From assembly GCF_009727055.1 (NCBI RefSeq), contig NC_052357.1:18983005-19047004 (forward strand): a stretch of 64,000 bases of DNA, in the 5' to 3' direction. The notes beneath the pieces were generated by a model that saw nothing but the letters and a program-made list of their open reading frames with translations, had not been told where the DNA came from and did no database searches. How positions within the stretch are numbered: position 1 is the first letter of the stretch; each line of letters begins with the position of its first letter. The position numbers and the translations under genes were made by a program. This DNA is from Benincasa hispida (lineage: Eukaryota > Streptophyta > Magnoliopsida > Cucurbitales > Cucurbitaceae). Positions 23,038 to 34,881 of this stretch are shown piece by piece.

Positions 23038-23465
23038 TACCCGATCGTGTAGTATTTGTTAAAAAGTTTACTCGATCGTGTTGTGTTGGCTACTTGATCG
23101 TGTAGCTGAGGTAAACGATCGTTGAGGTTTTACTACTTGCTGCATGGTAAGCACGCACATTAAACGATTGAGTCAGCCAGCATGCTTCATCGTATAGCCC
23201 CTGGCTACTTGATCACATGGTATACGATACTCGATGCTTGCTCTGCGATCGTTTAGACGATCATGCTTCATCACATAGTTATCGTCTACTCGATCATTTA
23301 GGCATGTGTTACACGATGTGCGCTAAACGATCGCGTGGCCTTCATGCTTCATCACATAGTCATAGGCACACGATCCATGCTAAACGATCATTTATTCTCG
23401 TTGAGCGTCACTAGACGATCACAAGGAGTTGCTATACGATCAAAGGAACGACGCTTCACCCAGGC
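23038..23465 (+). repeat. CGATCG palindrome array in the Copia II leader
   Basis: Within 430 bp there are about 20 copies of CGATCG, 'acgatc' or 'cgatcg(t/c)' variants, often as 'taaacgatcg' or 'ctactcgatcgtgta', spaced about 15-40 bp. CGATCG is its own reverse complement. The same motif is dense at 19340-19530, 20760-20960, 22520-22640, 30550-30860, 42050-42200 and 48960-49200. Confidence 0.85.
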
Positions 23466-23639
23466 GGTTCAAGATCCGGTTCGCCTGTTTGTACCGGTTG
23501 GCTCGTTGGTATTGTAATAGATAACTTTATTTTTTTCGATTTTTTAGGCTAATCATCCTAGTCTATTGATTCTTTATGAATGTACATGTGATGTATGTTT
23601 ATTTATATATGTCATAAAGTATGCTATATAGTTTTTAAA

Positions 23640-23960
23640 ACCCACCATAGGTTATGCATTTATCATGCATCATCTCTATATTGTAAGAGTTATGATATAG
23701 TAACTTGCATGACTAAATTACTTTAAAGCATGCTCATGCATCATATAATATATGAGTTATAATATATACATGCATTAAGCATATCCATGCATCATCTTTA
23801 TATTATAAGTGTTATAGTATAAGGGTGCATGAAAGCATGTATGCTTGGTTCATTACATGTTATATAAGAGTTATATATAGTAATGAATGAATATTGCATG
23901 AAGCATGCCACATAAGTTAATTTATAAAAGTTATAAATACCTAGTCTAGCTTAGCACTGT
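23640..23960 (+). repeat. Degenerate 'gcatgcat...ttata' repeat in the Copia II leader
   Basis: Alternating blocks of 'catgcatcat' or 'gcatgc' and 'tataagagttata' recur about six times with a loose 55-60 bp period. The inverted equivalent is at 48480-48760 in Copia III, so this belongs to the family leader. Confidence 0.7.
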
Positions 23961-24245
23961 GAATGACTTTAGTTGTTTCTTTTATAAGAATTATATAGAA
24001 ATTAGAACTAAAATCAATAAGAAAGTCATGCATGTAAACTTAGGTTTAATCAGGTTTTAAAAGAGTTTTAAAATTTGATTGAGATAGACCTAAGATCACG
24101 GTTCTAATGAGATTAGAAATGTAAGTTTAACTTTTAATCGGTTTAATATGATTAAATTGACTAATAAAAGATTAAATATGTAACGAATCTTTCTATAAGG
24201 GACCTTTTATCTAAGGTGGGTTCTGTCTAGGCTGGGATATTTAAG

Positions 24246-24315
24246 GTGACGAAAACGAAACACCCCTACCTGAGAACCTAGTGACGAAAACAGAACACCC
24301 CTACCTGAGAACTTA
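24246..24315 (+). repeat. 35-bp direct tandem duplication
   Basis: Two adjacent nearly identical 35-bp units (24246-24280 and 24281-24315), each starting gtgacgaaaac and ending cctgagaac(c/t)ta. Noncoding leader of Copia II. Confidence 0.9.
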
Positions 24316-24589
24316 TCTAGAAATGTGAATTAGATATATTTAATGCATGCATGCAAATTCGATGATAGTTTGTTAAAGTGTTTAATGGGACTTGATTCGA
24401 ACTTGTTTAATTATCAAAAGCAAGAGTTTTTTTTAGCAAATTAAACTCTCACTTAGATAAAATTAGTAGCCGGATTATCTAAGTTAATGAATCTCTAGGT
24501 AGAACATTCAGTACGAGGTAATTGGGGTATATGATACTTCACTTAAATCTCTACATGTTTCTCCCTAAAGTTCGCACCGTGAGATCTAT

Positions 24590-24792
24590 CATTGGCCTCG
24601 TGGCACCCTGGGAGTGTCCCCCTAAAGGATGGTGTTTGAGTAGGTCAATACCAAGGTGAACGGAGAGAATGTTCATAGTAAGTGGGAGTGGGATATATGA
24701 CAACATATCCCACGGTCTCTCTCATTAGGTTGGATAACGTTTTTTGCATCGCCTCGAGGCACCTTGGGAGTGTCCCCCTAAAAGATGGCAGT
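24590..24792 (+). repeat. Paired 'GGGAGTGTCCC' hairpin modules in the Copia II leader
   Basis: The block 'ggcacc(c/t)tgggagtgtccc' occurs at about 24602 and 24760. Each contains a short stem, GGGA-gtg-TCCC, followed by 'cctaaa(g/a)gatgg'. Both modules recur, inverted and diverged, in Copia III at about 47645-47680 and 47805-47845, suggesting conservation of the leader. A packaging or dimer signal is possible but only inferred. Confidence 0.6.
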
Positions 24793-25215
24793 TTTGCATG
24801 ACTCTTTATCTGATCTCCAGTAAAGGATAATGTCGCTTTAGTCTGTTGTCTTAATTTGCTTTTTCCCTACGATGGGTGCATTAGGGCGGGACTCTAGGGC
24901 CTAAAATAAGGGGTTACACTTATTCGGAATTGTTAAATGTTAACAAATTTTGGACTGAAAAAATGGTGACTGTTAGAGTTAGTTACAAGAGTTGTTTCTG
25001 TCTAATGGTTGAGAATGTCTCATCCCAGTGAAGAGGCACTTGATCACCCCACTGGTGACTTTTGTCCTGCCTCACTAGGACATCATTGCAAAATAGATGT
25101 CTTTAACTTAGGATACAATAAAAACTATTTTGCTAAAACCTAAAATTGGTGTTAAAAGTGGTAGTGCAAATAGACTTATTAAGTTTTTTCATGTCTTTTT
25201 AGCAACTTTTAAATT

Positions 25216-25717
25216 ATGGCAACCGCAACATTAGCTTTATTAGTCGCCGACAAACTAACTAGTGACAACTATGCTAGTTGGAAAAACTCAATACTTACTA
25301 TATTAATCATCGATGATCTTTGATACTTTCTTATGGAGGAATGTCCTATTCCACCCCTAATGCTGCTCGAAATATTCGAGACGCGTATGAGCGATAGACA
25401 CGGGCGAACGAGAAGGCCCAAACGTACATCTTAGCCAACATAAACGATCTCTTGGCCAAGAAGCATGAGCCCATGGTCATTGCATGTGAGATCATGGAGT
25501 CCCTAAAGGGAATGTTCGGACAACCATCCAGGCAGCTCAAGCATGACGCTCTTAAGAGCATCTTCAACTCCAAAATGAAGAAAGGTACATCTGTTCGAGA
25601 ACTTTCCAATGAAACTATTGACACTTCAACAAGAGTCGTTGAAGAGCCTGCTACATCAGCAAGAGTTATTGATGGAGTTCATCTAGTAGGTCAGTTCCAC
25701 CTCAAGAGTGAGGGTTG
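25216..25717 (+). pseudogene. Copia II gag (truncated, broken)
   Basis: The start codon at 25216 opens MATATLALLVADKL, followed by NYASWKNSI, the usual opening of this Copia gag family (UBN2-type). A stop follows at about 25321, and a frame change is needed to continue into AQTYILANINDLLAKKHE and GMFGQPSRQLKHDALK (25410-25580). The zinc knuckle, protease and integrase are absent, because the frame ends at 25717 at a solo LTR and the sequence resumes within pol at 27386. Confidence 0.87.
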
Positions 25718-27385
25718 TGATGCATTGTGAATGTGATGAAATAATGATGTATATTACGATGGTGGTGTATACGTTGCACATGCAAGTTTTCCTAGCAAAA
25801 TCCAAGTATAAATCCTACCAGGTTGCCTGATAAGCGCAGGGTCGATCACAGGGACTATGGAGATAGTATACGATGGTAAATTCTGATTCCTTTATGGTAA
25901 CAATCAAAACAACAAGTTGGTTGGTATGTTCGTTTAAAATATAAATCCTATGCGATGGAATTGAGGAAAGAGTTGATAACAGTGAAAGTTACAATGAGCA
26001 TGCGAGAACGGGTTGAGAAGGGATTTAGCTAACATTTCTTAAGATTGGGTTCAAGCTATGCGATCATACTACACACATACAACAACAAATCATCTTCCAA
26101 TGCAAATGCCATAGTTCCTATTTCTAGGACGCATGCGATGTATACGATGATGTCGATAGGACTTATTCCTATGTCTCTATTCTTGTCTATATGATGATGA
26201 ATGATGTATACATACACAAGGTGACTGCATACTATCATATCCTATCTCTAAGGTGCATGCGATGCGTTAATAGTAAATATAACTTATTCCTAAGTTTCTA
26301 TCTCTTGCTTATGCGGTTCTAATCTGACTCTCCCGAGCCTAGATTCTAATATGACTTTCTCAAGCCTAGATTCTATCCTTAGACCACCCTTCCGAGCATC
26401 TCTAAAGAACGAATTACGTATACATAATACAAGATGATCGCATAAAGTGAAGATCTCAAGTCATGTTAGCTAATTGCTTCTCAACCCATTCGGAAGTTTA
26501 CTTACTCATGCGTAATGTAAAGAGAGTGAACAGATATAAAGATGCAAATTCCATTTTATAAATAGAATCAAAATATAGAATGACAATGGAAAGTAGGGAT
26601 AGTGAGCCTGGTAGCAATGTCTTGCTTCCCAAGGCTTTTACACTGTGATTTTCTCTACTCTGCCCAAAAGAATGTTCTTTCTTCCGCAAGAGTCAGCCCT
26701 CTCTCTATTTGCAGCACCTCTCAGTAGTCTTCCGAGCTTTCTAGGAGTGATCTCTCAGTGTCCTCTGCTCTTCACTCGCCTCCACCTTCTAAGTGTAAGA
26801 AAACTATGAACAAAGGCTAACTATCTTCTATGAGGCGAACTCTCTATATGGCCAAGCTCCTTTATCGATGGTGGCCTTTGGTATCTATAAAGATCAAGGT
26901 GAAAAAGCTCTTTTTCTCTAATGATTGCAATGATGGGATGTCATTAATTCTCTGTCTGATGTGCCGATTAATGGTCACCGAAAAGTTGAGTGTACTTGCT
27001 ATAGTGTGTCATTAACGGCTTGTCCACTAAATTCGGATTCGACCGTCATCAGCTTTCTGTCCCATCATGATTTATTAAGCTTTCACCTTGATGCGCCGTC
27101 TCTATGCGGCCACCTTCTTGAGCAGATCTTCGCGAACGCAAACGATCGATAGCTTTACGGTCGCAATCTTCTAATGCGCTCGGACACTGAATTCCTTGGA
27201 TCGCAATTCTACCTTGTACCAACGCATTTTCCTGCACAAAATACGTAAATTAGCTGCTTTAATACAATTGGCGCATGTGATTGTAATGTTCTCAACTTAA
27301 TGCTTTTGAACCCGATTTTACTGTTGCAATCCTACATTATTTTATATCTTTGCATTGTAATAACGTGCATTTCTTTCCGTTATCA
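25718..27385 (-). mobile_element. Solo LTR (family X) inside Copia II
   Basis: On the minus strand it starts TGATAACGGAAAGAAATGC and ends GCATCA, 1668 bp. It is flanked by GGTTG (25713-25717) and AGTTG (27386-27390), a target duplication with one change. The same family, in the opposite orientation, is at 49205-50452 (partial) and 61687-63805. Shared phrases include 'gggttgagaagc' and the 'cgcatgcg' blocks. The end phrase 'ccctgtgatcgaccctgcg' is typical of Athila/Tat-like Gypsy LTRs. No internal coding region is left. Confidence 0.83.
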
Positions 27386-28952
27386 AGTTGCGAACCTGCC
27401 CGTTCGCTATCTATGTTTCACGGAAATCCTTGCTATGGTAGCATGGCGACATTCAGGATTCGTTTCTTATCAGAAGGCAATAGTGGATGTACATCGCGAT
27501 GAATGGGTCAAGGCCATGGATCTCGAGATGGAGTCAATGTACTTCAACTCAGTATAGGATCTTGTAGATCATCCTGATGGGGTAAGACCTATATGTTGTA
27601 AATGGATCTACAAGCGCAAACGAGGTGCTGATGGAAAGGTACAAACCTTCAAGGCTCGACTTGTGGCAAAGGGTTATACCAAGGTAGAGGGAGTCGACTA
27701 TGAGGAGACTTTCTCGCCTGTTGCCATGTTAAAGTCGATCCACATCCTCCTGTCCATGTAGCTTATTATAATTATGAGATTTGGCCAATGGATATCAAGA
27801 CGGCCTTTCTGAATGGCAATTTTGAGGAGACTATTTACATGGTGCAAGCTGAGGGATTCATAGCCCAAGGTCAAGAGCAAAAAGTTTGCAAGCTGAATCG
27901 GTCCATTTACGGGCGGAAACAGGCATCTAGATCTTGGAACATACGATTTGATACTGCAATCAAGTCGTATGGCTTTGATCAAAATGTTGATGAACCTTGT
28001 GTGTAGAAGAAGATCATTAATGCTTCAGTAGTATTCTTAGTGTTGTATGTACACAATATACTACTCATTGGGAATGATGTAGGTCTACTGATTGCAGTTA
28101 AAAACTGGCTAGCGACCCAATTCCAAATGAAAGATTTGGGAGTGGCTCAGTTTGTTCTGGGTATACAGATCTTTCAGGATCGTAAGAACAAAGTGCTTGC
28201 ACTTTCTCAGGCATCGTACATTGACAAGATGTTGCTCAAATACTCGATCCAGGACTTTAAAAGGGGTCTACTACCGTTCAGGCATGGAGTCACTCTGTCT
28301 AAGGACATGTGTCCTAACGCCTCAAGAGGTTGAGGAGATGAAATAGGTCCCATATGCGTCTGCCGTTGGAGTCCCATATACATCTGCTACGTTATGGGCA
28401 TAGTCAGTAGGTATCAATCTAACTTAGGCCAGGGTCACTGGATCGCAGTGAAGAACATCCTCAAGTATCTTCGGAGAACGAGGAACTACATGCTCATGTA
28501 TGGATTTAGGTATTTGATCCTTATTAGATACACGAATTCTGACTTTTAGACTGATAAGGACTCTCGCAAGTCCACTTCAGGATCAGTCTTTACTCTTAAC
28601 GGAGGAGCTGTGGAGTGGTGAAGCACTAAGCAGGGGTGCTGAGGCGGAGTACGTAGCGGCTTGCGAAGCTGCTAAGGAAGCCGTCTGGCTTAGGAAGTTC
28701 TTGACAGAATTGGAAGTTGTTCCAGATATGTCTAGGCCCATTACCCTCTATTATGATAATAGTAGGGCAGTGGCAAACTCCATGGAGCCTAGGAGTCATA
28801 GGCGCGACAAACACATAGAGCGAAAGTATCATCTGATTCGCGAGATAGTGCATCGAGGGGACGTGATTGTCACGAAGATCACTTCGGAGCACAATGTTGC
28901 TGACCCATTTACGAAGGCTCTCACGGCTACAGTGTTTGAGGATCACCTTTAG
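27386..28952 (+). pseudogene. Copia II reverse transcriptase and RNase H (broken)
   Basis: The RT opens with VRYLCFTE near 27400, then DEWVKAMDLEMESMYFN (to 27548), KWIYKRK near 27600, FKARLVAKGYT near 27650 and FSPVAMLKS near 27712. A stop or frame change follows, then MDIKTAFLNG at 27788. The RT active-site box YVDD reads YVHN near 28047, so both Asp are lost. RNase H pieces follow: a TDSDF-like box near 28530 that has picked up a stop, and LYYDNSRAVANS near 28745. The frame ends at 28952 with an ADPFTKALT block. It is not functional. Confidence 0.88.
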
Positions 28953-29080
28953 AGCATGGGTCTAGAGGATTGCCCGCGGCTAGACTAGAGCAAGTGGGAG
29001 ATTTTCTTGTACTGGGCTTTTATGCCCTAGTTTATTGTTTTGTACTAGTTTTATGTACACCCCACTTCACTTTAGGATAA

Positions 29081-29089
29081 GTGGGAGAT
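29081..29089 (+). promoter_or_regulatory. Polypurine tract of Copia II
   Basis: GTGGGAGAT directly abuts the TGTTGGGG start of the 3' LTR. A second purine copy ('caagtgggaga') lies about 90 bp upstream near 28990, possibly a duplicated tract. Confidence 0.8.
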
Positions 29090-31106
29090 TGTTGGGGTTG
29101 ATGTCCTAAAGTTTCATGTCCTGTAGTTTGTAAACAGTTTGTACGAACGCTTGTGATGTATAATATATGATATTTTACTTCACATCTTGATTTTGCTCAG
29201 TTGTTTGTTTTACTTACTTTACCACAAATTAATAAACATAAAATCCCTGGTTATCTGTATGTAACTTAAGCATATATGTGGTGACATACAAGTGGATCAT
29301 ATCTTAAGTGATAACCGAAATGATTTGTAGTATATGGATATAGGAGGGAAACCTTATCCTTGTAACGCTATGGATGCAGCCCGCTTTGTGGAATGGTCAC
29401 AAGTGTTGTGACTTGTCACAGATGGTCTGATCTTGATCATTCATGTAGGAACATGCGAGCGGGGGCATCTTATACAAAGAGTTTATATAAGGCCTAACCA
29501 CGAAGTGTTAATGTCTCGTTATATAACACCGTTCATGACAGAGACTTCACTTTGCTAGGATGACCATAGGTAACATGACCTCAATCCTGAGTGAGTTAGG
29601 ATCTCATGCCATTGAAGGCGGTTCTTTGATTTGTATGGGTGCGAGTGGCCAGGTCGTCGACTTAAACCTACTGTTTTGGGGATTTTTTTGATTTGGGATC
29701 TGGGAACTTAGCTAAAAAGATGGAATTCACTCTTTCCCCGAAGTAGGGGCAAGTAGATAGATAGCTCCCTTAAGGGCTGATTCCAGAGCTTGAACGATGT
29801 GGCGCCACATACCTTCTCTTGGCCCGAGAAATGTTCACACATAGTTGGACCATGTTGTATTGTTCATTACAGGAATAAGTGGTACTTAAAGAGTAAGATG
29901 TAACTACAGGGGAAAAACGGTAAATTGGCCCAGCTGTACTTACGAGCATCTGTGAAGGGTCATTGTACTCATGTTTGGTTATATCCGATGGACACAGAAA
30001 TATATCTGTGGTAAGAAGAGTTCAGCTGTTGGTCCTTAGTGGAATGTCTGACAGTTAACAGATGGTAGATCTTGTGGCTAAAAAGTTTAGTCAGCTATTC
30101 ACGTATTGTTGGAGCTTTGAGCCACAGGTCCATAAGGTCCCCTTGGTAGCTTGGATAAAGTTGAGAATCAATTTTTGAATCAGTTTGAAATATTCAAATT
30201 GACAAGAGGGAGTTCGATTATATATCATATAATTGAACTGGTTAATTATATATGATATAATTGACTAAATATGAGATATATTATTTTGGAGGAAATTAGA
30301 TATAAATATGATTTATATAAAGTAGAGGAGAAATTACTATAGTAGATATATGATATCAAACTATAGGTTAAGAATATAATATGATTATATTCATTTATTA
30401 ATTAATTGGTTAATTATGTGATAATTGGCCGGAAACTTCTCCTGAATCGTGTGTTAATGAAAATATAAAATTCGATTATTGTAACTAAAGAATGAAATGA
30501 TAATTGGTTTGATTTTGCAAAGAGTTCGAAAAAATCACTCAAGGTGTGAAAACGTTACGATTGCTTAGCTGAGAGCCTATATGATAGCGCCTAATTGACT
30601 AAACGATCGCACACCTCGCGTACTAAACGATCACACGCGTTATCTAAACGATCTCTCAGCTTTTCTAAATGATTGCTTAGCGTGCTGAGTTTCAAGCGAT
30701 CGCTTACTCTTTACTAAGTGATCGTTTAGTAAAACCTACACGATCGTGTAGCTTTCTCTAAACGATAAGCATCCGTTATACGACAGTCTTCTCCCACTTG
30801 CTTGTCGTTCTACACGATCATCCCTTTGTTCCTTCCTCTACCAATTCGTGTAGACGATCGTGCTGCTGATAGCCGTCTGTTTACTGGGTGATAAAGACCG
30901 TAGAGGGTTGCTTCCATTGGGTTGAGTTCGAAGTGAAGACAGCCTTCAACTGATACGTGAACTCAATCTCTTGTATTTTATTTATGAAAGCATGTCGTTA
31001 ATTAGTGTTAAATTGCATACCTGTTTGTTAGAATGTGTGTGTGGTAATTCAATCATAATGAAATAGGAAAGATCTGAACACGCTCATAGATGCTCTTATT
31101 TAAGAG
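29090..31106 (+). repeat. Copia II 3' LTR
   Basis: Matches the interrupted 5' LTR along its length, with many substitutions. It carries CGATCG motifs at 30550-30860. The end is placed near 'taagag' at 31106; the following TTCCT may be the target duplication. The 150 bp after it (31112-31257) match nothing I recognise. Confidence 0.8.
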
Positions 31107-31257
31107 TTCCTTCAATAACATGTTCTGAACATGATAGTCCAATTTAATATGGCGGAGATGAACGGGGCCCGCATCGATGAGGGCAGCCAGGTTAGCATTA
31201 TTCTGTAAACGTTGCTAGAAAGCTTCCTACATTTCGTAAGCAACACTGTTCTGAATA

Positions 31258-31505
31258 TGGCTGATTGCATAGAAATATATCTATTATAAGAAGAGTTCAG
31301 TCATTGGTCTTTAGTAAAAATATCTGATAGTTAATTGATGGTGGATCTCGTGGCTAAAGAGTTTAGTCAGCTATTCACATATCGTTGGAGCTTCGTGTCA
31401 CAGGTCCATTAGGTTCCCTGGGTGGCTTTGATAAAGTCGAGATCAATGTTTGGGTTAATTTTTAATGTTCAAATTGACAAGAGGAGTTCGATTATTTGGT
31501 CAAAT
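31258..31505 (+). repeat. Detached Copia II-type LTR fragment
   Basis: About 248 bp repeat the LTR segment at 29993-30240 ('agaaatatatct', 'gttggagcttcg', 'ttgacaagaggagttcgatta'). It has no LTR ends, so it is a truncated piece left by rearrangement beside CACTA II. Confidence 0.85.
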
Positions 31506-31580
31506 AAGTTAAAAACGACATTATATGTCTAGTGTTGGACCAGGAAATGTCTGTGTTTTATATTAAAAAGTATAAAAAAA

Positions 31581-31710
31581 ATTGCATGGCGAGCCCATCA
31601 ATATTTGTCTTCCACCTATGAATTTATCCACAAACAAGAATCAATCAATATTTCCAATCTATTGCATATACTCATCAATATTTGTCTTCCACCTATGAAT
31701 TTATCTACCA
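31581..31710 (+). repeat. 77-bp spaced direct repeat
   Basis: 'catcaatatttgtcttccac' followed by 'ctatgaatttatc' occurs at 31596 and again at 31673. The preceding 'attgcat' is also repeated. This is a local duplication near the left side of CACTA II. Confidence 0.85.
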
Positions 31711-32957
31711 AAATTTGCAAAACAATACCAGAACCAGACTTTCATAGAATACAACTTATACCAAATCCACCATTTCTCTCATTCACAAATATCAATTAGT
31801 ACTAATTCCATTCACAAAGATCATGGTTAGATAAATTTACATTCATTCTAAGCTAGCATTTACATTCTATTGAGACAAAAAACAAGAATTACATCCTTAC
31901 AGAAATCGGCCAACAAAACTTGCCCATTGGGTCCGAATTACGTCGATCTCTCCTTGCGTATATGCATATTTTTTTATTGAACTACAAAAAGGAAAAAAAT
32001 AAATAAATTCAACATAAGTTTACATCAATTTATTAAATTAAAGCTAGTATTATATAAAAAACAAATAATTTACGTACGAGGCTAGCATATTCAACTAAAA
32101 AGTTTTACATTATCCATATAACTAAAAAGTAAAAAGCCCCCTAAAGCAAAACCAAAACTTCAAGCATCTAAAAAGCACACCAATGGATACTAGAATTCAA
32201 TCAAATGAAACCACAAAAAATATCTCCAACTAAAAGATGCTATCGAGGGTCAATCTTAGATTATCTAAATAAGATTCCAAAGATGAATTAGATTCAAATT
32301 GTATGTAACTAAAAGCAAATACAACACAGAAATACATCACTGAACTTCTGCCATCTATCTATCACAATTGCATTTTACCTTCCTAAATAAAAACTAAATG
32401 TTAATCATAAGCATAGACAAATGTTAGTGAAGCTCCAAGCTGCAAGATGTTTTGTTCGTTTCAATGCAGATGACTTTGGGTGTCTTTTTACATCTAAAAG
32501 GTTAACCATAACTTAGGATGTTAATCAATCATGACAGCTTCTAAACTCAGCAACAATAACACAAAAAGAAGTACCTTTTTTCTACAACTAAAATACAACA
32601 CAAACCTCTGTCTCCTAACAATGCGAACAAAATCTTTAAGCCTTGTAAGATTCGTTTGTCCATTGTTGAACACATACTGCAACAGAACCAAGAAACATAC
32701 AAAATTTAAAGCCATTGTGGGAAGTTCGAAAATAGTTTACTTAAGACCAAATGAAATCTTTATTATCTTCTATATTCAAGTACTATAATAGCTCAACAAG
32801 GTTCAGTGTTCCAGAATTTCAGAATCATGTTACACTACCTCCATTTCAGGCAATACATTAAGCAATATCATCGTAAATAGATAAAAGGAAAGAACTTATT
32901 GAAGTAACAATGGCATGGCTAGCTCCTTCTTCAATAGAACTAGAAGCATTTTCTGAA

Positions 32958-34881
32958 TTTATCCTAATGCCTCACGTTCTGCTCTCTCCTTCTTTACCTG
33001 CAAAACATACCTAAAGTGGGAAAAAAAATTGCCTTTAGCTTCATTCATTCAGCTTTCTCTGGTTTAATAAAGATAAATATCAACAAAGATCAATACTAAA
33101 TGATATTGTTTAATTACTAAACGAAGTCATTTACCCTAAAATTCAAACGAAAAATGCTAAAGAAGTTATGTATCAACAGTCTAGCAAGACATCAGATGAA
33201 ATTTGGTGGAATAAGATAGGTCGACATTAAGTAGAAAGCAATGGTAGGATGTGCCACACACAATCCCCACAACTATTCACTAAGTAGTATTCCAAGAAAT
33301 CAAAGGAGTTCTAGCATGCATATGCAACATCATGCGGCCTTACTTCCTGCTACTACACAGTTTAAATTAACACAAATTTTATTCACCTAAGTTGAGACAT
33401 TAATATTAAATAATTTGACACAACGAGTAGAACAATTGAGCATGTGAATTTACACTGGTCATCAAATCATCAACCTTGCTCTATCTTATTTTTATCCAAC
33501 CTTTCTTCCATACTCGCCAGTAAATAAAAATCAAAGAATCCAGATTAATCAAACCAAAAAAAAAAAAAATTTACCACCACACTTTTTACTTTATTTGCAT
33601 GTGATAAAGCAATTTCGCTCGTATAATGTTTTTGAAAATAATATAAGAATTAGGATTAACAGCGAAGATCTAGTGGTATGCATGAAAATCACTCGTATAA
33701 ACTCGTATAATGTTACAATCAGACAAATCAAGAATTCAACCACAAACAAAGGCCTAAAATTCATTTATTTGCTTTAAAAGAAAACATATCCAAGATTCAT
33801 ACATATATTACCCAAATGTTGATATCTATCTAGATCATGAAACCTGAAATCATGAAAAAGACAACAGAGTACGGAACGAGAAACCTTGAAGGGGAATTCA
33901 ATAAAATTAGAATTAAGATAAACAATTCAACTATAATGCAAGTACATAGCAAGATACAATCTAGTCTAACAGATGTTAAATAATATCAAAATCAATAACT
34001 CCCAAATACAGTTCATAAGATACAAAACTCTAAGAACCATGGCTGACACTATGATATAGAGCAGTTGCCTCATTTCCATGAACACGACCAGACATTTTTC
34101 ACTCTTTTTTTACCACAATTTTTTTCACTCTAAATAATAAAGCGGGAGATATGAAATAATGGAAAGACTTACAAGTGCCAGCATATCCTGGAGATAGCTT
34201 CTGAATGGTGTTTGCATGGCCTACCAAAAGAATGAAATAATTCAAACTAATAACCATCAAACTACTATTTAGAATTCAACATCCTGTGCTTAGTTGGGGG
34301 AAAACAACAAAACCCAATACAATCAAGAGTTAGTTCCTAGTGACCATGAAAAATTATAGAAATTTAACCATAAAAAAATACTAGATTTCGAGAATATTGC
34401 ATGTTCAACAATTATATTAAGAGCATGCTGAATACAAAAATAAAACTGAAGATTATTCGATTATGATAAACATATAACACATTTATGTTTTTTCGGCGAG
34501 GCTCGAACCGATCTAAGGAAGAGATAAACATCTATAGTAGGAAAAAACTTGAAGATCATCAGGAAGGTACTAATTCTTCATGGAAAGGTCCATGGCCTGC
34601 TTCAAATGTTGATTGCCTGCATCAACAACCTCCTTGGGGAGTCGATTCAAAACCTCCTTCACATCAATATCATAATATGGGTCATACAAATCGAATCGAA
34701 GACCTAACATAGTAACACAACCCAAAATCAATCTCCACGGAACAAAATTTGAAATCAACGGCATAGAAAAAGAAACAATTAAAGTTTCAATTACCATAAT
34801 TACGGAGGCGTTGGGTCGATCTGGCGATGAATCCCCAATCTTTTTCTTTGGGTTGATGAAGGACTGCAAAAAGGACACCAT
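32958..34881 (-). pseudogene. QCR7: QCR7 (complex III 14 kDa subunit) gene copy, 4 exons, broken
   Basis: QCR7 is a small matrix-side subunit of the mitochondrial cytochrome bc1 complex, about 122 aa in plants. Exons are 34795-34881, 34549-34703, 34173-34220 and 32958-32996, each with GT-AG introns. Exon 1 opens VSFLQSFINPKK; a one-base loss then shifts the frame, and the other frame continues to RLRNYG. Exon 2 carries LYDPYYDIDVKEVLNRLPKE and AMDLSMKN, then a TAG stop where an acidic residue is usual, and lacks one codon of the RYDDLYDP block. Exon 3 is AMQTPFRSYLQDMLAL. Exon 4 is VKKERAEREALG, then TAA; the usual LPLYQRT tail is missing. Retained introns mean DNA-level copying, not retroposition. 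It lies inside or beside CACTA II. Confidence 0.88.

Larger units (their letters stand above)
19069..31106 (+). mobile_element. Ty1/Copia retrotransposon (Copia II), with nested insertions
   Basis: LTRs of about 2 kb (19069-23021 including a nested insert, and 29090-31106) flank a long leader, a gag remnant and a pol remnant. Protease and integrase are missing; a solo LTR sits at the gap. It inserted into the CACTA I transposase frame. TTCCT precedes the 5' LTR (19064-19068) and TTCCT lies at 31107-31111, a possible target duplication. However, the 5' LTR also ends with 'gagttcct', so this string may instead belong to the LTR. Copia III (41588-49204, minus) is the same family. Confidence 0.85.

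Noticed and set aside
19340..23465. CRISPR-like array from repeated 'cgatcg' motifs
   Set aside because: Repeats are too short, spacing is irregular, the motif is palindromic, and the context is a plant retroelement.
25346..25624. 92-codon minus-strand frame
   Set aside because: It is the antisense of the Copia II gag helices.
31258..31505. A second full LTR downstream of Copia II
   Set aside because: Only about 248 bp match, with no TG or CA ends; it is a detached fragment.
34485..34712. Plus-strand frame over the QCR7 exon
   Set aside because: It is the antisense shadow of QCR7 exon 2.
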